From Opisthorchis felineus (taxonomy: Eukaryota; Platyhelminthes; Trematoda; Opisthorchiida; Opisthorchiidae), in the NCBI GenBank assembly GCA_004794785.1, contig SJOL01003674.1, positions 125,769 through 189,768 on the forward strand: a DNA stretch of 64,000 nt. The letters are read 5' to 3'. The notes under the pieces were generated by a model that searched no databases, was not told where the DNA came from, and saw nothing but the letters and a program-made list of their open reading frames with translations. The position numbers and the translations under genes are program-made. Below are positions 21,010-31,800 of the stretch, in pieces. The number at the start of each line of letters is the position of its first letter. Position 1 is the first letter of the stretch.

Positions 21010-24000
21010 AAAAAAATTTGTTTGCTCTCGATGAAGAACACGTAGCTTAGGCCTTTGAACTACAAAACAAGGCAATAAATACCAGAGCAATAATTTTATT
21101 GTTTACAACATGTTTTGTTCCTTCCAGGAAGTTGCTGAATCTGCTATCTTGTTTCGTTGTTCGGATTTACCAATCAGTTATGAATAATGGAATTTCCGAG
21201 CTTGAAATCACAGCAATTTTGTTTGCAAAAAACTTGCTTTGGAAGACATAGGATCAATATTTTAGACAGGACTCATTCTTCGCGACACAGAGAAACGGTA
21301 CACTATGTTTCTAACACAAATTAGTAATTGTTCCAAACTTATTGTTTATTGTCCACACTAGTAGACTGCTTCCGTATTGAATCAGTTAACCTGAATATAA
21401 GATGCTTCGAGTCTTAACAAACGAAGAAAGCAGCTGCCACGTACAAAACAAAATTATTTGGCTTTTACAACCTACATAAATAAAACTCTCGAGTAGATCA
21501 GCTCATGGATAGAGTTTGGGCAGAATAACACATCCTCATTCAATGGTGTCACTCCTTTGCTACAATATTCGGTTCAGTAGTTTGAGGATGGTTTAGAGTA
21601 GTTCTGTCTTCTAGACATCTACCTGAAAGTATTGAAACCCATTTTGGATTCTGAGGGTTAGATAGAAGCTCACTTACCTCTTTGTACTAAGGCAGGCTTT
21701 GGACAGATGTCGGCTGATAGGCTCTGATCCAACACAGATGGTGCTGACTCACTAAGACACAAATTACGCTGGGTGGAAACATGTGAAAGTTGGCCTCAGT
21801 AATTCAACTAACTACTCGCCCTAATTGTACTAAATACCGACAAGTCTGAATTTGGAACTTTTAGAAGAGAACGTGGCGATATTTCGATTGCGCAAACTAC
21901 GACTATTGATAGATTTTAAAGACGCGGGCGTAGAGAAAGAAAACCTTCAACAGGCTGCTACGATATCTGGACGTAACATACTACTCATAAGGTTGCTCAG
22001 ATTTTGATTACGTAAAATATGACTACTGAGAGATGATAAAGACGAGGGCACAGAGCAAGACAACACACAACAGTTTGATAGGGTTTTTTCAGGCACGTTA
22101 ATCTGAAAAGCAATGGTAACTTTTCTTTTGTCGAGATGGTCGTTTCAAAGCTTAACCCACTATGGACACCGCCGGGTGAAAAAAATTTCATTCGGGCAAG
22201 ATGAACGAAGCAACAATACTTGTGGAAAATGCACGTCAATAAACGAATATCGCAAATGAAGCGAAAAATAGTCCCTTTCTTTGGTGAAATGGCATACCTT
22301 TCCTGATGGCGGTATCTAGTGCATAATCAACACACGCCTGTTCGCTGTCTGCACTCCTGCATAAAAAATGCGCGGACAAGATTCGCTGGAACGGTTAATT
22401 AGAGTCTTGATTGTTGTCAGAACCGTTAAAAATCAGGAGTACATCGGACCTCACTGACTGTGCTTCTCTTTGTATTGTGGGGTTTTTATTGGACATTGTT
22501 CCGGCCGCAGAAATTTAAAATTCGCGGTCTTAAAATAACATTTCACAGCAGTTTCGTCTGCGTTTATTCTGTTTGGGAAATGCGGTAAAAGGTGTTTGTC
22601 TCCTTTGCACCGCTTTTCCAAGCTTTGACTTTCCGGTCATAACGACCATTCTAACTCTTTTATAGAGAACAGGAAATTTTTAACAGGCGCAACGTCTACA
22701 AACCAACCAGTTCAAACATGTGTCCGATCCACATATTGCTAAACTCATCAATGTAGATCTTCTGGACTCGATCAGAGGCTGGTGTACGATATCCAGGTCA
22801 GTGTGATTGGAAAATCGAAACGAAAAAAAACGAAATAAAACGTGCACTAAAGTTTCAATAAACTATAAAAGATGTCCAGAACAGGTACTTTTACATCCAA
22901 GTATATGTAGTAAGCCGTCGAGTTCCGTGCTGTCCATAATTTTCGTAGGTACGTAGAAAGCTACTTGATACACAATAAAAGAATCTCCTCCAGCATGGTT
23001 GCAAAAGGTGATAGTTGCATGATTTTCCGCTGAAAAACAGCGTCAAACCGGAATGACTCATTTGGTGAAAGTAAAAACCACAAAACACAGGGTAAATAGC
23101 TTCGTGCGTGTGCACATGCAATTCCTGAGAATAAGTTCTGATGATATTCAACTAAACACGAGGCATAGCAATTACCTATAAGGTTCAGCTGGTTTGGAAC
23201 GCCAGGTTTCAGGGTATTTATTACTTAATTAACAGAACAGAGAAAATCGGCGAAAATTCGAAGACAACCAATTAGCGGTTTCATCCATCTTGTGGGCATA
23301 TCTCTAAGTCTCAATCTGTTGCATTTCCCATTGAACACCTTTTTCGGCGGCGATGTTAGCTTGACGAGTTCAGACACAAAATTGGTAGTGAGTTATCGCT
23401 GAGTTCCACTCAATTTATTTCATTATATTTCCATTTATGCTACTTCAATTTACACCAATGCGTTCCTTGCTCCTGGCGCAGTGCAGAATTAACGCATGAA
23501 ACTCACTTACGACAATGACAGCATCAAATGTTGGACGTTCGGCAGATACTTGGCAAACCGCGCGAACTAGAGTGATGCAGAGAAGCCTTTTCGGTAGTTC
23601 CCTTATTGGAGAACTAGTTTGGCAAACTGGGGTATTGATTCGCTTAGTTTAACTCCCAATTTTCAAACCGCCTCCACTTTGTTTTAAGTGTCAACATTGT
23701 CTGAGTTCACATTCTAGAGGACAGAGAGTGGGCTAACTTAATTAAACTCAGGAGATAATATAGAAGGAACGATATACTATCAAGGATGGACGTTCCGACA
23801 ATGCAGAGGATACATTTCCGCTTTTAAAGCCTTATAACAGATCCTGCCAGTAATCAATATTACGATGTACATCAGACTGTTACCTGATCGAGTGAGTAAA
23901 AATAAGGCAAAATTGAGTCATATACACCGTAGACAAACCACCCAAAAGTAGTATGTCCGGACCAAATGCTAATCATGCAAGTCTGACGCTCTTAGCTCAG

Positions 24001-25000
24001 TGACGTGTGAAGAATTTGAAACTGAAGCAACTCATGTATGAGAATAGAAATATTTCTGGGCAATTTGAAAAGCTCACGAGGGATAAAAAAGCTAATTCTT
24101 GATCAAATTTTGCGTTGCCGATAAGCAGACTGTATAATACATGAGATTTTATGGACAGTGAAACGAATATAGAATAGAATAGAATAAAATTATCTATGCC
24201 AACTTGTTACCGCCGTCTACGAACTTTATTCACTTTATTCACTCTATTCAGCCTCTCGAACTTTCTCACTGGAATGAATTGGAAAAATGAGAATCATCCG
24301 AAAGATACCGGGATAATTTTGTAACTTCGGCCCCAAGGTGAAACACTTCTTTTCAGAAGTCGGGAAATGCGAATCAGTTTCTGCCAGCTGTGAATAGCCG
24401 AGACGTCCGAGATCCAACTATACTGATTACCACTCCTGAGTGTCTAATGGGCTTCATAAACAAACTTTCAACGCAAAAGTAAGGTTTCATGGCTTAAGTA
24501 AGGTTAAGTGCGACTCCAACAGTGGTTATTCAGCGTTTCGTAGTCTGCATCATGAACAAGCATCTGGGGTTCTATCATTCAACGAAAGCTCAGTTACGTT
24601 CCTGGTAACCTACTGAATCGCCCGGGTTCAGAGACGACGGCGTGATGATGTTCCTGTCCCTCAAAGATGAATCGTAAACAGTCTAGTTCAGTGAAAATCA
24701 CGTCATGACATACTGCTCAGCTAGTGTAGGGCTGACACAGACTGTTGGTCGAAGGGTCAGGGGATCACCAGAAGTTAATAAACCCAGGGCGATTTTCACA
24801 CGCTGTTTGCTGAGGTTTGCTGAGGTTACATGTTTACCGCAGTTCACACTAAGTAGTGTAGAGTGGATAATTCCAACTTCAAACCCCCTAAAGCTATATG
24901 ATGCCATGCAAGCTAAATCCTACTATAAAACTTTACTTCTGATAAACTTAACCCAACAATGCTCCGACAAATAACAGCTAACGCCATTTGCAGACCGATT
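21010..25000. other. No assignable gene; minor tandem repeats
   Basis: Only short low-complexity features: AGAAT units at about 24165-24187, three copies of a TTTATTCAC-like unit at about 24224-24251, and a duplicated TTTGCTGAGG near 24808-24826. Frames at 21997-22239, 22891-23151 and 24698-24974 carry no recognised domain. Confidence 0.5.
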
Positions 25001-25015
25001 ATATGGTAGGCTTCC

Positions 25016-25258
25016 GGCTGTTGGCCTGTTCGCTGAGCTGAGCAGTGTGGTTGCAAACGTTTCATCAACAGCCGAGGTGACATCACTAGTGAGCTGTGAA
25101 TGGAATTTTCTTCAGATGTGAAGTGCCTTGGAAGTGCCCTGGAAGTACGCTTCCAACCTGAACGGACTTCCACTCACAAGGTACTGATGATGTCACTTCG
25201 GCTGGTGATGAAACGTTTGCGACCAAATTGCCCACCTCGGCGAATGGACCAACAACCA
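25016..25258. repeat. Long foldback P2 (about 90-bp arms)
   Basis: The left arm (25016-25104) is complementary to the right arm (25168-25258). Both carry the P1 blocks (GAAACGTTTGCAACC-like, CTCGGCGAA, CCAACA) plus GATGTCAC and TTCCACTCACA. The 63-nt centre includes a near-duplicated GGAAGTGCCCTGGAAGT. In the right arm one frame reads TDDVTSAGDETFATKLP, again like the C-terminus of a coding region. The arms are more diverged than in P1, so P2 is probably older. Confidence 0.75.
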
Positions 25259-25259
25259 T

Positions 25260-26130
25260 CACTGCAGCCTGAGCTACTGATATTCTCTTCGAATACAAAG
25301 CAGGCTTCCTTTAAGCAAAATGCAAACAGACGTTTCTGACAATCTAGAAGCGACGAAACACCAGGACTTGAAGAGTTTACGCTGGTTTCATTCAGTTTAG
25401 AAGGCCGACTGTACATTTCATGGGCATGTGTGCACGATGTAAAAGTTAGTTCCCCTGTTTTTGGATTCCGTTCGAGTGTAACGATTGCCAAATATGTCCG
25501 CATTTGTTCATCACGGAAGTTACGTCTACTGCTTTATCTTAGATAATGTTTGTTACGTGATAAAAAATTTGAGGACGATTGGTCGAAGGGATCCAAGGGA
25601 AGTGACACAATGGGATTAGTGAAAGCAGGGTGATTTGAGGAACGAGAGGGAAGTCGTCCTCCATCTGTTTCGATTAATGGTATTCGGCGGACACGGTGAT
25701 CATTCAGGTAGCATTCCATCCCCATTGGGTGAGAAACACAATTCGATCAGCACCAGATAGTGAAACTGATATAAAACACATGCAAGTATAACGAATTTTC
25801 CAAAATAGTGGACATTCACGGTTCATGCGGCTGTCACAAACTAGAAGTGTGGTTGGATGAGGATCTCCTGCAATATTCACTATTCTCACTATGTCTCTGT
25901 AAAACCCTATTCAAAACGATCACATACCAGTAAATTGTGCAACATGAACTGCATTGCTCGTATGTCTTCGCCCCTATAACAAATTCAAATGTTTCTTGAA
26001 GGAACACCACTCATAAAGTTGCGGGAAACTCTTCAGCAGTTCATAACAGGTTTCGCTCGTCTTGGAGCCCATCAGATAGGTTCGGGCCCCGATTTTCCAG
26101 CAAAATTAAGCTCTGCCTAAACCAAAATTG
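25260..26130. other. No assignable feature
   Basis: Several overlapping short frames (25174-25503, 25534-25725, 25704-25889 on minus) without recognised domains. Confidence 0.4.
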
Positions 26131-26435
26131 TGAGTAACTCGCCAAGTGAACTCTTGTGCACACTAATCTGGTTTTAACGGGAGGCTAAATCCTCCGTTTA
26201 TGATATTCTCCGACTGAACGTGCAGCACACAAACCGCCCCACGTTTCATTTGGCACGATATTTAAGACATCGCAGTATATTTTCCTGACGGAACACTGTG
26301 CATGAGGCTGATGAAAAATCAAACCGCTCATGACCAGTTGAAGAATATCATAAATGAAGGGTTCAGCCAAGATCCAGAGGTCTCCCATTAATACCAAATT
26401 AACTTGAGAGTGAGTGCATTTGGCGAGATCCGAAT
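26131..26435. repeat. Foldback family M, copy M1 (both arms)
   Basis: The left arm contains GGTTTTAACGGGAGGC and CCGTTTATGATATTCTCCGA. The right arm carries their complements (TCGGCG-less but with GAAGAATATCATAAATGAAG, GGGTTCAGCC and TCTCCCATTAATACC). Outer ends read AACTCGCC / GGCGAGAT in inverted orientation. The core includes CCGCCCCACGTTTCATTTGG. With long imperfect terminal inverted repeats, no ORF and several copies, it looks like a MITE or foldback transposon. Target site duplications were not identified. Confidence 0.65.
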
Positions 26436-26439
26436 AACT

Positions 26440-27550
26440 TTTGAAAGTTTTGTAAACAGAAGAAAATATATATCATCTGGAGCGGCAGTCATTTTCTTCA
26501 TTTATCTGAGCCTCATTCGGCGAAGGTGGAATCAAGGGCAGTCGGAAAAGTCCACAGCAGCAACTACTTTTATGTAGATCTAGATCACAGAAAGCAGTTA
26601 TATATAACGATATTGATGTTGAAGTGTTTCAAACCAGCTTCGTTTCGAATCACTACGCTTTCTATGAATTTGCAAATTTGAGACTTGCTAACCGTCAGTC
26701 TTTACATGATTTCTAATTTCTTCATATTGCCCTTCTTTTGTAAGAGACACAGATGAGGAAAATACCCTTGCCACTCAAAATATAGAATGCTTTTTGAAAA
26801 ATCAGTCTTCAGCTGTCACATTAAACTGATTACTGTTTCTAAAGAAAGTGTGCAGCAGGTTTTCTGGGAGATGGATCATTCTCTCTTCAGTTATCCGCTC
26901 TCCCAGATATCTCAACAGATGGAACAAACGAAATTTCTCTGAATGATCGCCGAGTAATATCATTATGGTTAAAGGGTCAGAAACTAAATTAGCATCCGCC
27001 GCAAGAGAATCATAAACACCCTTATGGAAGATATGCTGGTTGTAAATGTAACCAGCTGGCACCTGCTGACCACTCATCGAAAACGAGGACTTTCCAGTGA
27101 GTCAGGCTTCTCCTATTTTGGCGTGAATCACCCAGACTTTTTCCTCACTTCTGTTGAACAATTGGGTAAGATCAGTTTGTGTTGACACAGTGGTCCTATC
27201 GTCCTGTAGGAACAATTTATGCACACTGACTAGGCTTTTGTTTTAACTCCTTTCAGAGTTTTTAGAGCAGTCGCTTGAATAGTGATGGTGGGATTGCCCA
27301 AGATGGCATACTTCCTCCAAGGACGAGCTCTATTTTTGTATTGCATATTTCTGCACTAAATAGTCTAAATGGAGATTCTCTAGGTCCCACGAATCCGTAT
27401 CTACTAATTTCTATCTGACTTTATCTTTCAGAACGATGTTCAGAACTAGCCAAACCTATTCAAACCATGTGGATAAATTACCCCATTTGACATGATATAA
27501 GAAAGGATTCGACAGCCCACAAAGAGAGAAAACTACTAAAAGTGGTAACT
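26440..27550. other. Downstream flank and intron of netrin; no exon recognised
   Basis: On the minus strand this is the start of the intron that follows the netrin exon. The 91-codon open stretch at 26802-27077 (minus) shows no laminin-EGF cysteine pattern and was not accepted as the next exon. Confidence 0.4.
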
Positions 27551-27553
27551 TAC
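27548..27553 (-). promoter_or_regulatory. Splice donor of netrin exon
   Basis: On the minus strand GTAAGT follows GCAAAC, just after the codon for the last cysteine of the first laminin-EGF repeat. The open frame then loses all netrin similarity. Confidence 0.85.
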
Positions 27554-28790
27554 GTTTGCATTCATTCGCCAACTCCCTGGTGGCCCGAGCCCAGGGACGG
27601 TCCAGATAGCCAGGTGCACACTTTTCACAGTCAATTCCAGCGGTGTTATGTTGACAGTCACACCTCAGAGGTCCCCATTCTCCGGTTTCTTTCCCTGCTG
27701 CATCCACCAAGCGATCGCGTACGCACCGATTTGAGTGTCCGTTACATTTGCACCGCCCGCCAATGGCTAAGTCGGAAAAGGCGAAATGTATCCCCTTATC
27801 GGGCATGAATGAGGCAGCGTCGGATTGAAAGTGGTGTCGACTCATCCCCAATGTGCCTGCCGACATTTTGTTTTTTTCTACCTCGCCAACGCGGAACACT
27901 TCCGCTGGTGACAGTAGGTTTGGTGTAAGCAAAAGACCGCTTGCGTCGTGCTGAGTCATATCAGCTAGGTCAGAAAAGCGGGTAAGACTAACTCGAAGAT
28001 CGGTCATGGTCATCCAGTCAACCAAAGCTGCACTCCAGGGTTGACTTGATGGACGCCCAATGGTGGTACTGAACGCAATCACTTTCAGTGACCGACCATA
28101 GGGCTCATTATCCTCCGAGGATTTGAGTGCCACACAAAGTACCTCTTGAATATTAGCTGCCGATATTTGTGCATTATGCTCATTACTGGTAGGCAGACGA
28201 AAAGCGCGGAAGCAATCGGTTGAAAAGTATTGCCATGGGTGCCATGTTTTCCCAAAATCTGAAGACTTGTAAAGAGCTATGGCGTCCGGAAGCCTTCCAT
28301 ACGGTTGCAGTGAGACGTAGTATACCTCAAAGGTTTTGCCCATGGAAAGAGTAATATTGATAGTTTGTCCTCGCAACACCGCTCCCGAGACCCAGTACGT
28401 CTCGTTAACCATTTGGTGCCGATCAGTCAGATGATGGGTGGGAAATTTATCTTCGCTTGTGCATTGTTCGCAACGCCACTGAATGCGTCCCGTGGCGTCA
28501 ACTTGTTGCTTACAGAACTTTTCCGTTTTGTCGCTCGCTCCACAGGTTGATGTGGCCACCACAGGGGCACCTTCCGCTATATTTGTGAAAGGTGGCATAC
28601 ACTGAGATGCCCGGCCTTCTGAGTGACATGGCGATCGAACATCCTCGTAAACAACACGAATTTCATCAGACTTATCCTTTCTGTGATTAGGTGTGCTGGG
28701 CGCATCATGAATACCGTCTACTTGAAACACCCAAGCACTCCCCGCCGAAAAGCCGTAGAAGCAGAAGAACAATATTTCTAGTATTCGCAT
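27554..28790 (-). CDS. Netrin, first coding exon (partial gene)
   Basis: Secreted guidance cue of the netrin family. The ATG at 28790 has a favourable context (GCCATG) and opens a hydrophobic signal peptide, residues 1-19. The reading frame is open a little further upstream but only through a TTG. Residues from about 45 to 345 are a laminin N-terminal domain (paired cysteines, SGAVLRGQTINITLSMGK, SSDFGKTWHPWQYFSTDC, DLAIGGRCKC). Residues 347-411 are the first laminin-EGF repeat, ending with the netrin hallmark RPWARATRELANEC; its central loop (about 16 residues between the CVRD and CDC motifs) is longer than in vertebrate netrins. At 27553 a GTAAGT donor follows AAC (phase 1), so translation beyond is intronic. 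Missing are laminin-EGF repeats 2-3 and the C-terminal NTR domain, which must lie on distal exons. In animals netrins bind DCC/UNC-40 and UNC-5 receptors. The netrin identity is secure; orthology among flatworm netrin paralogues is not resolved. Confidence 0.93.
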
Positions 28791-28814
28791 GGCGTGTATT
28801 GGTAAACTATACAA

Positions 28815-31800
28815 CTGATTTACTCCGCCCGATCGTTTGCCGTTTCTTCAACCAGCTTCACACTTCATGCATCTAGGTGACGCATTCATTCTTGGCTTTC
28901 CCACAATGACACTGATCAAGTCAGTGATGCTGGTGCCGCAAATCAAAGGGGTCGGGTTGACTTCAATTTGTCAAACAGTGGTCGTTTGACCACTGCGAGA
29001 GAAACACACGGACGCACATGTGCGTTCAACATTGTCATCGCACGTGATTGGACAGATCGACGGCGGATGACCGAAACTTAGATTTGGGCAAACCAGAACA
29101 AAAGGCGACCGCCTATAGAGTATCACAATGACAAATATGGCGAGTGAACGAACAGCCCCGTTCCAAAATTACCCCAAGTTAAGATGGAGGGACCAGGTAG
29201 AGTGATGCAACAACGGCAGATGTGTGAAAACATCTGAATTTGTTTTATGCGGTGCTCCACCAAAGGGTGAACAACATATTTTGGTGAAAGTCATGTTTTA
29301 ATAATTATGTGTGAAATGTCAAATTGTTTTGTGGAACTTTCATCCCAGTGTAATTAGCTGACCAGACGAATAAGCTGTTGATGGCAATTTTGAGGCCTTT
29401 CGTGGGCTTGTAACATACTTTCCCAGAAATCTACTCAGTAAGCGAATTGAAACAAAAGTGTACACCAACACTATGGTGAATATCACCTACGAATAATACT
29501 CATGAATTCTTGAAAAGGCCACCTTAGAGAGTACGTAATCAAAGGTTGTTTGGACCTAGGATTTTCCTCACCCTCAAACATGCTACCAGTGCGTTCAAAT
29601 GCTCCAGGTTCGAAGGTTTTCCAAAGGTTGGTTGTTACACCTATTGACTGTTCCCATCAGGGCGGAGAACAGAAGGTTCTTCTCCGATTTTTTAGGTATT
29701 ATGGTACGATTCAGAACGAATAGGGCCAAACACCTGTTTCCGCCTCATAAAATGATGTCGAACTGTGCAAGATAATTATGACCTTTAAGACTCATTTGAG
29801 CAGTTTAACAAAGTCCCCCAAGAACAGGCCTGAAAAAAAAACTCTCTAAACAGTAAATGCTCCCGTGATTGGCTTGACTTTTGAACATCCCGACCGTTCA
29901 CAGCTCAGTAGAATATGACTGTCATGTCAAATACCATTTAGGATTTTCGCAAAAAATGCCTGACGCAACATCTCTTTATGCTGGTGTGCGATCTAATTAT
30001 TTTTTTGGACGATGTGTCTCTAGCACACAGAACATTCTTATCCCTCATGACTCTGATACCGGTGTTGCGCTTACAACATCAACTGGCAAGTGCTAAGCAC
30101 CTTGTCGAGCCGAAACACCGCACAAACTGCGTCCACCAAATTTCTCGTGCAGAATGTTCAGCCAGCCTCAAAGAAGAACAAACCGACTTCTTCCATGAAA
30201 CCCAAATGAGTTTGAAAAACCTGAGCATTAATCATTCATCGTACTTTACACCCCTACCTCAATAGCAGACGCATACTCCCGTCTGGATTCACGTTACACA
30301 TGGAATGCACTCGTGCTGAGGCACCGGAGATCACCATACATCCGAAGTGTGTCAGTCGTGGTGATGGAGCCAGCCTCCCGACTACCTAGCTTGCACCTAA
30401 CGCGCATCATAGTGGACAGAGTACAGATGTCGAAAAAGAACGTGAACAGTGACGCATCTCACGTGATGAAACAACAGATGGGGCAAATTTCCAGGCGAAG
30501 CACACATCACAGAGCCAACATGCACTGAATGCATCTGACTAACCATTGACGTCAGGAACAGGCCAGTCAGAAGACGTATTGACGGACCCACATAGCATTG
30601 TACTTGGCCGATAGTCAATTGATTGCAAAAATCCTTGAAAAAGTTGCCCACGACGTCCGAGAGCTTTGGACTAAAACATTTTATCCCACTACATCATATT
30701 GTGACTTTAAACTTTCCACAAAAATGCTGGTAGTGCTGATAACGTGATGCCATTTTATTTGGATGATCAAACTTAGAAAACAACCCTATTAGACTCTGCT
30801 GAATCCATCACATTTTTGTCGGTTATCAAGTGACGGAATCATTCAAGGGTACGGTATTTTTAGCTTGCTCTCAGGGCATTTTAATTTGATAATTTTGCTT
30901 GTAGCTAGGATTTCAGGTTTGGCAGTTCAGCCGAATTTTCGAAAACTTCGGCCGCATATGCACGTAGGCGTTAACCACTCGTATGGATTTCTTGTGAAAA
31001 GTTCTAATAGGTCCAATATGGATACACAAATTCAGGGTGAATGAAATTTGAAAGGTGGCGAGGTCAGGATTGGTTGGACATCGAATGTGAAGTGATGAAT
31101 TTTAGTGAAACAAGTAGCGTGTCAAAGGATTAGTCCGCTAATCCACGTAAATCGCATGCACTTCGTAAAGGAGCAGCTAAGATAGCCTAAGTATTAAATA
31201 TAAGAACACGGCTATGCGTGGTTTGAACATAACCCTGCATTTTTATTGGCTGAAGTCTACACACCACAGCCCTTGCGCTCCCTTCAAGACGCATGGCACC
31301 TTTGCAACAAAACGGCGTCGTAGCTGACCTCCACAAATGGTTCCGTCAACACTCAGAAGATTCTGTGATAGGGTCGCGGATGGACTGATAATTTTCCTAG
31401 TGCTGTGCTTTGTGTACCTCAGTAGCACTAATCGTCCTATAATAGAGAGTGGATGGGCCGTACACAGGCTTTCCTACTAGCTTGTTCGACGACAAGAGAG
31501 TAGACAATTAAAGTTTACGGATCTCTCAAGTTGACAGCGAACAGTTTCAGGAACTTGCTTCCCAGAAGTTAGACCATCATGTTAATCTTACGCCGAACAC
31601 TGATGCTCAAATTCGGGCACCTGAGACAACTGCTTCACTTGGAACACCAATCCAGACATGGAATTATTCCATCTGTTGCGCATTTCACGACCGTTGCTTA
31701 GTGACTCCAAACGCCTTATTCGCTGCTTACTGCAACACGAATAACTGAAGCTGTTCCACTGTTGACGTCTCTGCTTCTTCAGTCCTACCCTTTAAGTCGT

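Noticed and set aside
25183..25217. CTGATGA followed by a GTCAC/GTGAT stem and GAAACG in the P2 right arm, hammerhead-like.
   Set aside because: An extra U lies between CUGAUGA and the stem, and the other P arms read CTAGTGATG or CTGAAGATA at this place. The block also reads as the coding string TDDVTSAGDETF. Penelope-like elements can carry hammerheads, so it deserves a covariance scan, but the sequence alone does not support it.
25174..25503. 109-codon minus-strand frame.
   Set aside because: It partly overlaps the P2 foldback arm and no protein family is recognised.
26802..27077. 91-codon minus-strand frame downstream of the netrin exon, as a candidate next exon.
   Set aside because: It has no cysteine-rich laminin-EGF pattern or HNTAG-type motif.
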